Shown: positions 40,580-48,667 of the stretch, in pieces
How positions within the stretch are numbered: the first letter of the stretch is position 1
Layout of the letters: each line of letters starts with the position of its first letter
NCBI RefSeq assembly: GCF_008632125.1
Contig: NZ_VWRN01000023.1
Span: forward strand, 62,001 to 126,000
Direction of reading: 5' to 3'
DNA: 64,000 nt
From: Cupriavidus cauae
GTDB lineage: Bacteria > Pseudomonadota > Gammaproteobacteria > Burkholderiales > Burkholderiaceae
Program-made: the position numbers and the translations under genes
Notes under the pieces: generated by a model
Seen by the model: only the letters and a program-made list of their open reading frames with translations
What the model was told of the DNA's origin: nothing
The model's database searches: none

Positions 40580-43143
40580 TCCTCGGCGTGCTGCTCGACC
40601 TGACCCTGCGGCTGCGTGCCGCGCTGGCCCAAGGCCTGGATCTTGGCGAGCGGCCCGCGCGCAACGAATGGCTGGTGCGCCTGTTCTTCCGCCCGGCGCG
40701 GCCCGGCAAGCGCGACTGGCCGGCCGAGTTTGCCGCGTGGCTGTCGGCCCGCTCCGCCGAGCGTCTTGGCATCGATCCACGGCACAGCCTGCCGCGTCGC
40801 GTATGGCGATTGTTCGTGCGCCCGCCCCGGCCGCGCCGGCGCCTGGCCGCGCCGACGCGCCGGCGCAGCCCGCAGGAACAGGCGCCGCCCCAATCGCCGC
40901 TGCGCCGCTGGCTCGATCACCGGCTCGAGCCGGCCTATCGCTACGTCGCGCGCAAGCGGCGGCGCCTGGCGGCGCGCCTGCCGCGCGTCGACTGGATGCG
41001 TGCCAGCAGCGGCCTGGCCCACGTGGCGGCGCTGGTGCATCGCGTGCGCGGCCTCGCGCCCACGCTGCTGGTGCTGGCCGCGCTGACCGGGCTGGTGCTG
41101 TGCACCACGCCGCTGCCGCTGGGCGGACAGCTGACGGTGTTCGCGCTGGTCTGGATCGCGGTGATGGTGCTGCGCAGGATCCCGGGGCGCTTCCCCACGC
41201 TGACGATGATGGCGCTGTCGCTGCTGATGACGCTGCGCTATATCTGGTGGCGTGCCACCGAGACACTGGACCTGGCCACGCCGATGGAGGTCACCATCGG
41301 CTATCTGCTGTTCGCCGCCGAGGCCTACACCTGGCTGGTGCTGATCCTCGGCTATGTGCAGACCGCCTGGCCGTTGTCGCGCCGGCCCAAGCCGATGCCG
41401 GCCGATCCGGCGCAATGGCCGACCGTCGACGTCTATATCCCGACCTACAACGAGCCGCTGTCGGTGGTGCAGCCGACCGTCTACGCCGCGCGCAGCCTCG
41501 ACTGGCCCAGCGGCAAGCTGAACATCTACCTGCTGGACGACGGCCGGCGGCCGCAGATGCAAGCCTTCGCCGAGCAGGCCGGCGTGCACTACCTGACGCG
41601 CAACGACAATCGGCACGCCAAGGCCGGCAATATCAACCATGCGCTGTCGGTGACGCAGGGCGACTACATCGCGATCTTCGATTGCGACCACATTCCGACC
41701 CGCTCCTTCCTGCAGATGACGATGGGCGAGTTCATCGCCGATCCGCGCTGCGCGATGGTGCAGACGCCCCACCACTTCTTCTCGCCCGATCCGTTCGAGC
41801 GCAACTTCGATACCTTCCGCCGCGTGCCCAACGAAGGCAGCCTGTTCTACGGGCTGATCCAGGACGGCAACGACCTGTGGAACGCGGCCTTCTTCTGCGG
41901 CTCGTGCGCGGTGATCAAGCGTGCGCCGCTGGCCGAGATCGGCGGCATCGCGGTCGAGACCGTGACCGAGGATGCGCACACCGCGCTGAAGCTGCACCGG
42001 CGCGGCTACAACACCGCGTACCTGCGCACCGTGCAGGCGGCTGGGCTGGCCACCGAAAGCCTGGCCAGCCATATCGGCCAGCGCATCCGCTGGGCGCGCG
42101 GCATGGCGCAGATCTTCCGCATCGACAATCCGCTGCTCGGCAAGGGGCTCAAGCTGTTCCAGCGGCTGTGCTACTCGAACGCGATGCTGCATTTCTTCTA
42201 CGGCATCCCGCGGCTGATCTTCCTGACGATGCCGCTCGCCTACCTGGTGTTCGGCATGCACGTGATCAACACCTCGGCGGCGATGATCGCGGCCTACGTG
42301 CTGCCCTATCTGGTGATCGCCAACATCACCAACTCGCGCATCCAGGGCAAGTACCGGCATTCGTTCTGGGCCGAGGTCTACGAATCGGTGCTGGCGTGGT
42401 ACATCGTGCTGCCGACCACGATGGCCTTCATCAATCCGCGCCTCGGCAAGTTCAACGTGACGGCCAAGGGCGGCCGGATCGAGGACGACTACCTGGACTG
42501 GACGATCTCCAAGCCCTATCTGCTGCTGCTCGGCCTGAACGTGGCGGGCCTGGGCATGGGCGTGGGCCGGCTGCTGATGGGCACCACCACGGAACCCGGC
42601 ACGGTCGTGATGAACATGGTCTGGGCGACCGTCAACCTGCTGATGCTCGGCGCGGCCATCGGCGTCGCCAAGGAAGCGCGCCAGGTGCGCGTGTCGCACC
42701 GGATTCCGATGCGCGTGCCGGCCACGCTGCTGCTGCCGGACGGCACCACGCTGGCGTGCAAGACCGAGAACTATTCGCTGGGCGGCCTGGGACTGCTGCT
42801 GCCGATCGACGTGGCGCTCGGCGAAGGCGAACGCGTCGGCGTCTGCCTGTCGCGCGGCGCGCGCGAATACCACTTCGCCGCCACGGTGGCGCGCAACGTC
42901 AACCGCCACCTGGGCGTGCGGATGCAGGACCTGAGCCCGGAAGCCGAGACGCAGCTGATCCAGTGCACCTTCGGCCGTGCCGACGCGTGGATCGACTGGC
43001 TGGACGACCAGCCGCGCGACGCGCCGCTGCGCGGGCTCAAGGAGGTCATCGAGATGGGTTATCAAGGCTTCCTGCGCCTGTACGACGCCGCGATCGACAT
43101 GCTCGAGGCCGCGCTGGTGCGGCGGCGAACGCGGCAGTCCTGA
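40576..43143 (+). CDS. bcsA: Cellulose synthase catalytic subunit BcsA
   Basis: An 855-residue inner-membrane GT2 synthase polymerising UDP-glucose into beta-1,4-glucan. The catalytic signatures are intact: LLDDG (D321, D322), FDCDH (D369, D371), TED at 464-466 and QRIRW at 502-506. The PilZ domain that binds cyclic-di-GMP has RVSHR (R705, R709) and NYSLGG (732-737), so allosteric activation is predicted. A basic N-terminal stretch (RRLAAPTRRRSPQEQ) precedes the membrane spans. It overlaps bcsQ by 4 bp. Its position after bcsQ, far from bcsB, is atypical. Confidence 0.96.
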   Translation: MILGVLLDLTLRLRAALAQGLDLGERPARNEWLVRLFFRPARPGKRDWPAEFAAWLSARSAERLGIDPRHSLPRRVWRLFVRPPRPRRRLAAPTRRRSPQEQAPPQSPLRRWLDHRLEPAYRYVARKRRRLAARLPRVDWMRASSGLAHVAALVHRVRGLAPTLLVLAALTGLVLCTTPLPLGGQLTVFALVWIAVMVLRRIPGRFPTLTMMALSLLMTLRYIWWRATETLDLATPMEVTIGYLLFAAEAYTWLVLILGYVQTAWPLSRRPKPMPADPAQWPTVDVYIPTYNEPLSVVQPTVYAARSLDWPSGKLNIYLLDDGRRPQMQAFAEQAGVHYLTRNDNRHAKAGNINHALSVTQGDYIAIFDCDHIPTRSFLQMTMGEFIADPRCAMVQTPHHFFSPDPFERNFDTFRRVPNEGSLFYGLIQDGNDLWNAAFFCGSCAVIKRAPLAEIGGIAVETVTEDAHTALKLHRRGYNTAYLRTVQAAGLATESLASHIGQRIRWARGMAQIFRIDNPLLGKGLKLFQRLCYSNAMLHFFYGIPRLIFLTMPLAYLVFGMHVINTSAAMIAAYVLPYLVIANITNSRIQGKYRHSFWAEVYESVLAWYIVLPTTMAFINPRLGKFNVTAKGGRIEDDYLDWTISKPYLLLLGLNVAGLGMGVGRLLMGTTTEPGTVVMNMVWATVNLLMLGAAIGVAKEARQVRVSHRIPMRVPATLLLPDGTTLACKTENYSLGGLGLLLPIDVALGEGERVGVCLSRGAREYHFAATVARNVNRHLGVRMQDLSPEAETQLIQCTFGRADAWIDWLDDQPRDAPLRGLKEVIEMGYQGFLRLYDAAIDMLEAALVRRRTRQS

Positions 43144-43180
43144 GTCCGGGCACGCGCACCGTCGTTGCAAACGCCCTCGC

Positions 43181-43224
43181 ACCGCCATCGCACCGCCATC
43201 GCACCGCCATCGCACCGCCATCGC
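43181..43224. repeat. 11-bp tandem repeat, four copies
   Basis: Four perfect copies of accgccatcgc in the 147-bp spacer between bcsA and bcsG, followed by a partial copy. Confidence 0.9.
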
Positions 43225-43290
43225 ACGCCATAGCATCGATCAACGCACCCATCCACGCACCCCGAATCGCAATCCCGAACCGCCAACCCC

Positions 43291-44991
43291 ATGGGAATCT
43301 GGAACCTCTACTTCGCCGCCAAGCTCTACCTGTTCGCGATCGGACAGGTGCAGCCGCGCTGGCTGCTGAACCTGCTGTTCGCGCTGTGGCTGGTGCTGCC
43401 GGTGGAACACCGCGGCCTGCGCGTGCTGCGCCAGGTGCTGGCCGTGGTCGTCGGCGTGGCGCTGCTGTACCACGAATCGAACCTGCCGCCGTTCGCGCGG
43501 GTGGTCTCGCAGTTCTCGAACCTGAGCGCCTTCACGCCGGCCTATCTGCTGGAGCTGCTGCAGCGCTTCGTCAGTCCGCAGATGGTGCTGGGCGCGATCG
43601 TTGTTACGCTGGCCTATCTGGTGATCAACCGCTGGGTGCGCGTCACCACCTTCGTACTGCTCGCGCTGGTCGTGGTGCCGCTGTGGCAAGGGGCCGGCAC
43701 GGCTTCGACGGGCGCCGCGGCGACCGGGGCCGCCGCCACGCGCGCCGCGCAGCGCCCGGCTCCGACGATGCGGATCGACAGCCCGGCCGAGGTCGGCGAC
43801 AACGAGGCGCAGCTGAACGCGTTCCGCACGCAGGAGGCCTCGCGCCAGGTCGCGTTCACGCCGTTGAGCGCCTCGCCCGACAGCCAGTTCGACATCATCG
43901 TGCTGCATGTCTGCTCGCTGTCCTGGGACGATCTCGACGTCGCCAAGGCACGCAACCATCCGCTGCTGTCGCGCTTCGACTATCTGTTCACCGAGTTCAG
44001 TTCGGCGGCCAGCTACAGCGGTCCGGCGGCGATCCGGCTGCTGCGCGCAACCTGCGGGCAGCAGCCGCACCAGGCGTTGTACTCGCCGGCGCAGCCGCAA
44101 TGCCATCTGTTCGAGGCGCTGGCGCAGGCCGGCTTCGATACGCGCGTGCTGATGAACCACGATGGCCGCTTCGACAATTTCCGCGGCTTCGTCGACAAGG
44201 AGATCGGCATTCCGAACGTCACGCACGTGCCGGTCGACGGCGTGCCGCCGGCAATGCGGGCCTTCGACAATTCGCCGATCCTGGGCGACTACGCGGTGCT
44301 GGAGAAGTGGTACAAGTTTCGACTCGCGCAGAACAGCGGACCGCTGGCGCTGTACTACAACACGGTCACGCTGCACGACGGCAACCGCCTGCCGGATTCG
44401 AAGCTGACCAGCATCCAGTCGTATCCGCTGCGGCTGACGCGGCTGCTGGACGATATCGACAAGCTGATCGCGCTGATCGAGCAGTCGGGCCGCAAGGCGG
44501 TGGTGGTGTTCGTGCCCGAGCACGGCGCGGCGCTGCGTGGCGATGCCAACCAGATCGCCGGCATGCGCGAGATTCCAACGCCGCGGATCGTGCATGTGCC
44601 GGTGGGGGTCAAGCTGATCGGTCTGCAGGGTGGCAAGGCGGGCGGCGAGGTTGGCGGCAATGCGGGTGGTATTGCGGGCAGCGGTAGTGCCGGCGGCAAC
44701 GCGGGAGGTAATGCGGCAGGAAATGCCGCAGGCCATGCGCAGGGCAACGTCAATGGCGCCGGCGGGCCGGTGACGATCCACGCGCCGAGCAGCTATCTGG
44801 CGCTGTCGCAGCTGTTGTCGAACCTGGTCGCCGACAGTCCGTTCCGGCAGGGCGCCCCCGCGCCGTCGCAATACGCGGCGGACCTGCCGCAAACGCGCAT
44901 GGTCGGCGAAAACGAGGCGACCGTGATGATGAAGCGCGGCACCGGCTACGTGGTGCGCACGCCCGACGGCGTATGGGTGGATGGCAAATGA
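43291..44991 (+). CDS. bcsG: Cellulose phosphoethanolamine transferase BcsG
   Basis: A 566-residue inner-membrane protein: four or five N-terminal membrane spans, then a periplasmic alkaline-phosphatase-fold domain that transfers phosphoethanolamine to cellulose. The nucleophile motif ASYSGPAAIRLLRA is at residues 240-253. The expected zinc ligands are C208 (LHVCSLSWDD) and E410-H411 (FVPEHGAALRGD). An insertion of about 45 Gly/Ala/Asn residues (such as GGNAGGIAGSGSAGGNAGG) sits at about 447-491, where the enterobacterial protein has a short loop. The last base pairs overlap bcsR. Confidence 0.92.
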   Translation: MGIWNLYFAAKLYLFAIGQVQPRWLLNLLFALWLVLPVEHRGLRVLRQVLAVVVGVALLYHESNLPPFARVVSQFSNLSAFTPAYLLELLQRFVSPQMVLGAIVVTLAYLVINRWVRVTTFVLLALVVVPLWQGAGTASTGAAATGAAATRAAQRPAPTMRIDSPAEVGDNEAQLNAFRTQEASRQVAFTPLSASPDSQFDIIVLHVCSLSWDDLDVAKARNHPLLSRFDYLFTEFSSAASYSGPAAIRLLRATCGQQPHQALYSPAQPQCHLFEALAQAGFDTRVLMNHDGRFDNFRGFVDKEIGIPNVTHVPVDGVPPAMRAFDNSPILGDYAVLEKWYKFRLAQNSGPLALYYNTVTLHDGNRLPDSKLTSIQSYPLRLTRLLDDIDKLIALIEQSGRKAVVVFVPEHGAALRGDANQIAGMREIPTPRIVHVPVGVKLIGLQGGKAGGEVGGNAGGIAGSGSAGGNAGGNAAGNAAGHAQGNVNGAGGPVTIHAPSSYLALSQLLSNLVADSPFRQGAPAPSQYAADLPQTRMVGENEATVMMKRGTGYVVRTPDGVWVDGK

Positions 44992-45257
44992 GCGACGGCG
45001 AGCGCAAACGCGCCGGACTGCGGCGCGGCCTGCGAGCGCGGCACGCACCGCGGCCCAATAACGATATCGAGGCGCTGGCGATGAAGGTGCCGGGCTTCGC
45101 CGCGCATCGCTATGTCGACGAGCAGGAAGCCCAGGCGGCCCGCGCCGCCGCGGCGCGGTGGCCACGGCTGGCGGGATGGCTTGGCTATGGGAAGGACGGC
45201 GAGGCGGAGAGCCACGGCGCCGTCGACGCACCGGCGCTCAAGCCGTCGCCGCGTTGA
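44988..45257 (+). CDS. bcsR: BcsR-like cellulose regulator
   Basis: An 89-residue basic protein starting at 44988, overlapping the bcsG stop by 4 bp (ATGA). The core NNDIEALAMKVPGF, then YVDEQEAQAARAAAARWPRL, resembles the short BcsR family (ND-I-AL..., then ...RWPLLAEF in E. coli), which with BcsQ is needed for assembly of the synthase complex. In enterobacteria bcsR precedes bcsQ; here it is the last gene of the operon. Its 3' end overlaps the convergent tetR gene by 20 bp. Identity is by motif and context, moderately sure. Confidence 0.7.
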   Translation: MSDGERKRAGLRRGLRARHAPRPNNDIEALAMKVPGFAAHRYVDEQEAQAARAAAARWPRLAGWLGYGKDGEAESHGAVDAPALKPSPR

Positions 45258-45960
45258 GCGCCTGCGGCTCGGCCTTTGGCTCGTTCGTTGCGTTGCCCGC
45301 GGCCGAGGTCGAAGCCGACGACAACCCTGCCGGCACATCGGGTCCCGCCACCGCGGCCAGCAGCAGATTCGCCGCCGGCTCGAGCCGCTCGGCCTGATTG
45401 AACAGCCGCACGGACACCAGGCTGTTCTGCAAGGCCGCGAACAATACCTGCGCCAGCGCCGCCGAGCCGATCGCCGGCTGCGCATCGCCGCCGTTCTGCG
45501 CGCGGGCGCGCTCCAGCAGCGCCGTCAGCCAGCTTTCGTTGATCCGATGGAACTCCTGCAGCGCGTGATGCACCGCCGGCGGCAGGCACAGCGCCTCCGT
45601 CGACAGCATGCCGGCAAGACACACCTGTTGCCCGCTGCATTCGCGCCGCCACGACGCCAGATAACGCTTGGCCTGCTCCAGCGGCGGCAGCGCCGGATCG
45701 ATGCCCTCCAGGTAACGCGCCGAGCGTTCGCTGTAGGCGTTCACCGCTTCCAGTGCCAGGTCTTCCTTGGTCGGGAAGTAGTAATGGATGCTCGAAGTCT
45801 TGACGCCGACGCGCTCGGCCAGATCGCGGTAGCTGAAGCCGTTGAAGCCCCGCTTGCGGATCAGGTCGAGCGTGTGTTCGAGCAGCCTGTCACGGACCGT
45901 CGAGCTCGCGCCGGAGGGGTGACCCCGGCCGGCGGAGCGGGAAGTCGAAGCGTCTTTCAT
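45238..45960 (-). CDS. TetR/AcrR-family regulator
   Basis: A 240-residue TetR-family repressor. The helix-turn-helix is GFSYRDLAERVGVKTSSIHY followed by YFPTKEDLALEAV, at about residues 40-70 after a Ser/Gly-rich tail. The ligand domain includes SGQQVCLAGMLSTEALCL, similar to the NemR/AcrR group with reactive cysteines. The start is at 45960. It lies 47 bp downstream of the DGAR-repeat gene on the same strand and may be co-transcribed with it; two palindromes near 46856 and 46974 are its likely targets. It overlaps the convergent bcsR gene by 20 bp. Confidence 0.9.
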   Translation of the reverse strand: MKDASTSRSAGRGHPSGASSTVRDRLLEHTLDLIRKRGFNGFSYRDLAERVGVKTSSIHYYFPTKEDLALEAVNAYSERSARYLEGIDPALPPLEQAKRYLASWRRECSGQQVCLAGMLSTEALCLPPAVHHALQEFHRINESWLTALLERARAQNGGDAQPAIGSAALAQVLFAALQNSLVSVRLFNQAERLEPAANLLLAAVAGPDVPAGLSSASTSAAGNATNEPKAEPQALNAATA

Positions 45961-46007
45961 GACATGCCCTCCCCCGCTACCACGAGCGGCCGTTGCGGTA
46001 TTGCCCT

Positions 46008-46790
46008 TCAAGCGTTGGCACCTTCGGTGAACACGTCGAACTGGCCCTGGCGAGCGCCTTCGGTGAAGACATCGAAGCGGCCCTGGCGGGCGCCGTCGGT
46101 GTACGGGCTGCGCGACGGCTCGGCCGACACGCCGGTGCGATCGAGGCCGGCGACGAGCGCGCCTTCGGTGAACACGTCAAACTGGCCTTGGCGAGCGCCT
46201 TCGGTAAAGACATCGAAGCGACCCTGGCGCGCGCCGTCCGTGTACGGGCTGCGCGACGGCTCGGCCGACACGCCGGTGCGATCCAGGCCGGCGACGATGC
46301 GGGCGCCGTCTGTGTACGGGTCGAACTTGCCGCCACGGGCGCCGTCGGTGAACTGGTTCACGCTGCGAGCCGGGCTGGCCGACACGCCGGAGCGATCCAG
46401 GCCGGCGACGACGCGCGCGCCGTCGGTGTACGGGTCGAACTTGCCGCTACGGGCGCCGTCTGTGAACTGGTTCACGCTGCGAGCCGGGCTGGCCGACACG
46501 CCGGTGCGGTCCAGGCCGGCGACGATGCGGGCGCCATCGGTGTACGGGTCGGCCTTGCCGGTGCGAGCCCCGTCCGCGTACGGATCCGCCTTGCCGCTGC
46601 GGGCGCCGTCAACGAAGGTGTTGCGATTGCCGCTGCGGGCACCGTCGACATAGGTGCTGCGCTCGCCGGCGCGGAACTCGTAGCCGTACTTGTCGGCGGG
46701 AACGGTGGCAGCCTGCGCGGTGCCAGCCACGAAGGCGGCGGCAAGGGTGGCGGCGGTCAACAGGGTCTTGGCGAAGGTACGGTCGGTCAT
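46008..46790 (-). CDS. Secreted DGAR-repeat protein of unknown function
   Basis: A 260-residue exported protein. The signal peptide ends near AGTAQAATVP; almost all the rest is repetitive. A 12-residue unit of the form [YF]-T-[DE]-G-A-R-x-G-x-x-D-x occurs about 14 times (YVDGARSGNRNT, YADGARTGKADP, FTEGARQGQFDV and so on), interspersed with four copies of a longer unit of the type IVAGLDRTGVSAEPSRSP. A block spanning both unit types is duplicated near the C-terminus, which ends FTEGANA. No Cys, lipobox or membrane anchor is seen. AAAGGAGC precedes the start at 46790. A TetR gene follows. I do not recognise the family; a role in envelope stress or metal or surface binding is only speculation. 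Confidence 0.8.
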   Translation of the reverse strand: MTDRTFAKTLLTAATLAAAFVAGTAQAATVPADKYGYEFRAGERSTYVDGARSGNRNTFVDGARSGKADPYADGARTGKADPYTDGARIVAGLDRTGVSASPARSVNQFTDGARSGKFDPYTDGARVVAGLDRSGVSASPARSVNQFTDGARGGKFDPYTDGARIVAGLDRTGVSAEPSRSPYTDGARQGRFDVFTEGARQGQFDVFTEGALVAGLDRTGVSAEPSRSPYTDGARQGRFDVFTEGARQGQFDVFTEGANA

Positions 46791-46855
46791 GATTTGCTCC
46801 TTTCAGGAAGCCGCATCGCGGCTCGAATCGATTTGGGTTGGAATCCGGCTGTCGA

Positions 46856-46874
46856 ATCTACTAATAGATAGATA
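46856..46874. promoter_or_regulatory. Candidate TetR operator, proximal
   Basis: ATCTACTAATAGATAGATA contains ATCTA/TAGAT arms around a CTAA centre. It lies 66 bp upstream of the repeat-protein start and shares words with the distal site. It is AT-rich against a GC-rich background. Confidence 0.5.
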
Positions 46875-46973
46875 ACCCGACTCAAAAAAATCCCGGATTC
46901 CCGGGGTTGTTGCGTTGGACTGGTGCCGCTTCACTTCTTCTTCGCTGCGGCGCCGCATCCATGAGCCTCACTT

Positions 46974-46993
46974 TATCTACTACTAGGTAGATA
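46974..46993. promoter_or_regulatory. Candidate TetR operator, distal palindrome
   Basis: TATCTAC and GTAGATA are perfect inverted arms flanking TACTAG, in all 20 bp. The length and CTAC-core symmetry are typical of TetR-family operators. The rest of 46791-47143 shows no gene. Confidence 0.55.
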
Positions 46994-47143
46994 GTCAAGG
47001 AGTTTTTCGGGCGCTTCCGTTCGGGTGGGCGGAGACCATAATGCTTCGATACCGGCCACCCAGCCGTGGTGCGCCGATAAAGTCACTCCGATGCCTCACC
47101 GGCCTCGGATTGCCACCATCGAATCCTCACCCAAGAGACACCC

Positions 47144-47545
47144 ATGCAGATCCAACGCGGCCGCCTGATCGACCATCTCCACCTCAAGGTCCGCGACCTC
47201 GGCGCGTCGCGCCGCTTCTACGGCGCGGTGCTCGGCGTGCTGGGCATCGACATCACCGACGGCGATGGCTACTTCTACGCCGACGAGCTGTGGGTCGACG
47301 AAGGCACGCCGGGCCAGATCTCCCACGCCCACTTCGCCTTCCAGGCCAAGGACCGCGAAACGGTCGACGCCTTCTACAAGGCCGGCCTCGCCGCCGACGG
47401 CCGCGACAACGGCGGCCCCGGCGAGCGCGACTATCACCCCGGCTACTACGCGGCCTTCCTGCTGGATCCGGACGGGAACAACGTCGAGGCCGTCTACCAT
47501 GGGCCGCACCAGCGGTCGGCGGAGGCGGTGGTGGTCAGTTGGTGA
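47144..47545 (+). CDS. VOC-family (glyoxalase/dioxygenase-fold) protein
   Basis: A 133-residue single vicinal-oxygen-chelate protein. It begins with IDHLHLKVRDLGASRRFYGA, the first metal-ligand region (His), has SHAHFAFQAKDRETVDAFY and ends with a GYYAAFLLDPDGNNVEAVYH motif containing the C-terminal Glu. Similar proteins are uncharacterised glyoxalase/bleomycin-resistance relatives, so the substrate is unknown. The start at 47144 lies after CCAAGAGACACCC. Not linked to neighbours by operon structure. Confidence 0.9.
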   Translation: MQIQRGRLIDHLHLKVRDLGASRRFYGAVLGVLGIDITDGDGYFYADELWVDEGTPGQISHAHFAFQAKDRETVDAFYKAGLAADGRDNGGPGERDYHPGYYAAFLLDPDGNNVEAVYHGPHQRSAEAVVVSW

Positions 47546-47703
47546 GCCCGGCCGGGAAGTCGGCGAGCATCGCGTATATACAGAAGATTTTGCTTTTCGG
47601 CAGCATGACCAAGAAAATCGGCCGACAAAGTGCTTAAATAGGCCTCAACGTGGCGCATCGAGTATTTATCACGGTGCGCCACTTTTATTTCGAACTCACT
47701 TAC

Positions 47704-47713
47704 TGTATATACA
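47704..47713. promoter_or_regulatory. Repeated palindrome before the toxin-antitoxin pair
   Basis: TGTATATACA is a perfect 10-bp palindrome 9 bp before the toxin ATG. The same GTATATAC core occurs at 47574-47581. Paired short palindromes are typical autoregulatory sites of ribbon-helix-helix antitoxins. The leader is AT-rich. Confidence 0.45.
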
Positions 47714-47721
47714 CTCTCATC

Positions 47722-48006
47722 ATGAGCATAGTTCTCGCGCCTCGAATCATTGAGAAGCTGCGGACCAAGCACAATGTTTCCGAGGCGGAGGTGCGAGAGG
47801 CGTTCTCCAACATTTGCGGCCAACTCCTTATCGACACCCGAGAGGAACATGCCACCGACCCGCCAACGCTGTGGTTCGTTGCGGAGACCAACGCGGGCCG
47901 CTTGCTCAAGGTGATCTTCATCCACAAGGAAGGAAACAACGTCGTCAAGTCCGCTTACGACGCCTCCGAGAAGATCCAGGCCATCTACAACAAGTTCGGA
48001 AAGTAA
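47722..48006 (+). CDS. BrnT-like toxin
   Basis: A 94-residue basic protein. Features: RIIEKLRTKHNVSEAEVREA and WFVAETNAGRLLKVIFIHKE, with a C-terminal KSAYDASEKIQAIYNKFGK. The order of a K/R-rich helix with a KH-V-xx-EVxEAF segment, a beta-hairpin with (G)R-x-L-xVxF and a late A-YxA-x-EK...Y fits the BrnT branch of the RelE superfamily (RNA-cleaving toxins), but similarity is weak. The start at 47722 (MSIVLAPRIIEKL) is preferred over upstream codons. The partner antitoxin starts 16 bp downstream, the BrnT-BrnA order. Confidence 0.65.
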   Translation: MSIVLAPRIIEKLRTKHNVSEAEVREAFSNICGQLLIDTREEHATDPPTLWFVAETNAGRLLKVIFIHKEGNNVVKSAYDASEKIQAIYNKFGK

Positions 48007-48022
48007 CTGACCAGGAGAGGGT

Positions 48023-48370
48023 ATGACTCAAGCCGCCAAGATCCCGGGTACCGAAGAGGCATGGGACAACGGTACGCTGGGCGAAGACGAACACTACGTG
48101 GCCGTCGCGCCCAAGGACCTGCAGGACTCGGTGAATCAGTCGCTGGGGATGCAGGCGATCTCGATTCGCCTGCCCAAGGACCTGCTGGAGCAATACAAGG
48201 CCATTGCCCAATATCACAAGATGGGCTACCAGCCGCTGATGCGCGAAGCGCTTACGCGTTTCGCGACCTCGGAGATGAAACGGATCGTCATCGAGGTCAG
48301 CAACGAGCGCGACCAGGCGCGAGAGGAACAACGTGAGCCTGGGCCAAAGGCTCGCCGGAAGGCCGCCTGA
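48023..48370 (+). CDS. Ribbon-helix-helix antitoxin, BrnA/CopG-like
   Basis: A 115-residue protein with a ribbon-helix-helix DNA-binding core: QAISIRLPKDLLEQYKAIAQ followed by YHKMGYQPLMREALTRF, at about residues 44-80. The beta-strand-helix-helix pattern is that of CopG/Arc-type repressors used as antitoxins. AGGAGAGGGT is its ribosome site. It follows the toxin gene by 16 bp and ends in a basic tail (KARRKAA). It probably neutralises the toxin and represses the pair through the 47704 palindrome. Confidence 0.75.
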   Translation: MTQAAKIPGTEEAWDNGTLGEDEHYVAVAPKDLQDSVNQSLGMQAISIRLPKDLLEQYKAIAQYHKMGYQPLMREALTRFATSEMKRIVIEVSNERDQAREEQREPGPKARRKAA

Positions 48371-48446
48371 CAGGCGCTTGCCACAAGCATCTACCCACAC
48401 CGACCGAGGCGCTCCAGCTGCGAACGACAGCACTGTTGGGGCAAAC

Positions 48447-48480
48447 AAAAAGGGCCGGGGTTATGACCCAGGCCCTTTTT
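48447..48480. terminator. Bidirectional rho-independent terminator
   Basis: AAAAAGGGCC and GGCCCTTTTT form a perfect 10-bp stem, with T-runs on both strands. It serves the toxin-antitoxin operon on the plus strand and the tRNA-Ser gene on the minus strand. Confidence 0.9.
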
Positions 48481-48499
48481 GTTCAACGCTACAAATTCA

Positions 48500-48590
48500 T
48501 GGCGGAGAGAGGGGGATTCGAACCCCCGATGGGCTATTAACCCATACACGCTTTCCAGGCGTGCGACTTAAACCACTCATCCATCTCTCC
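48500..48590 (-). tRNA. tRNA-Ser (anticodon GGA)
   Basis: A 91-nt class II tRNA with a long variable arm. The acceptor arms GGAGAGA and TCTCTCC pair, followed by discriminator G and an encoded CCA. The anticodon loop gives GGA, with stem GCACGCC... and GCGTG. The T-arm has GGTTCGAATCC. The -10-like TATAAT upstream (complement of 48602-48607) can serve as promoter. Confidence 0.97.
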
Positions 48591-48601
48591 GGGAACCCGT
48601 G

Positions 48602-48607
48602 ATTATA
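48602..48607 (-). promoter_or_regulatory. -10 box for tRNA-Ser
   Basis: The complement reads TATAAT, a perfect -10 hexamer, 11 bp before the tRNA 5' end; no clear -35 box was found. Confidence 0.5.
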
Positions 48608-48667
48608 GCAGGCTTCCCTTTGCACGCCACAGTTTCGTGGAGGGAAAGTGGCCTCCCGGCCGGCACC

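Noticed and set aside
33710-41266. A 2518-codon open frame on the minus strand across bcsC, bcsE, bcsQ and bcsA
   Set aside because: It is a shadow of GC-rich genes on the other strand: composition is Arg/Ala/Gln-rich with no domain, and the plus-strand frames encode known proteins.
47574-47581. LexA (SOS) box before the toxin-antitoxin genes
   Set aside because: The CTGT-N8-ACAG pattern is not met at either GTATATAC site, so I treat them as antitoxin-type palindromes only.
48371-48499. Attachment-site duplication of tRNA-Ser marking an island end
   Set aside because: No second copy of the tRNA 3' end and no integrase were found in the flanking sequence that can be read.
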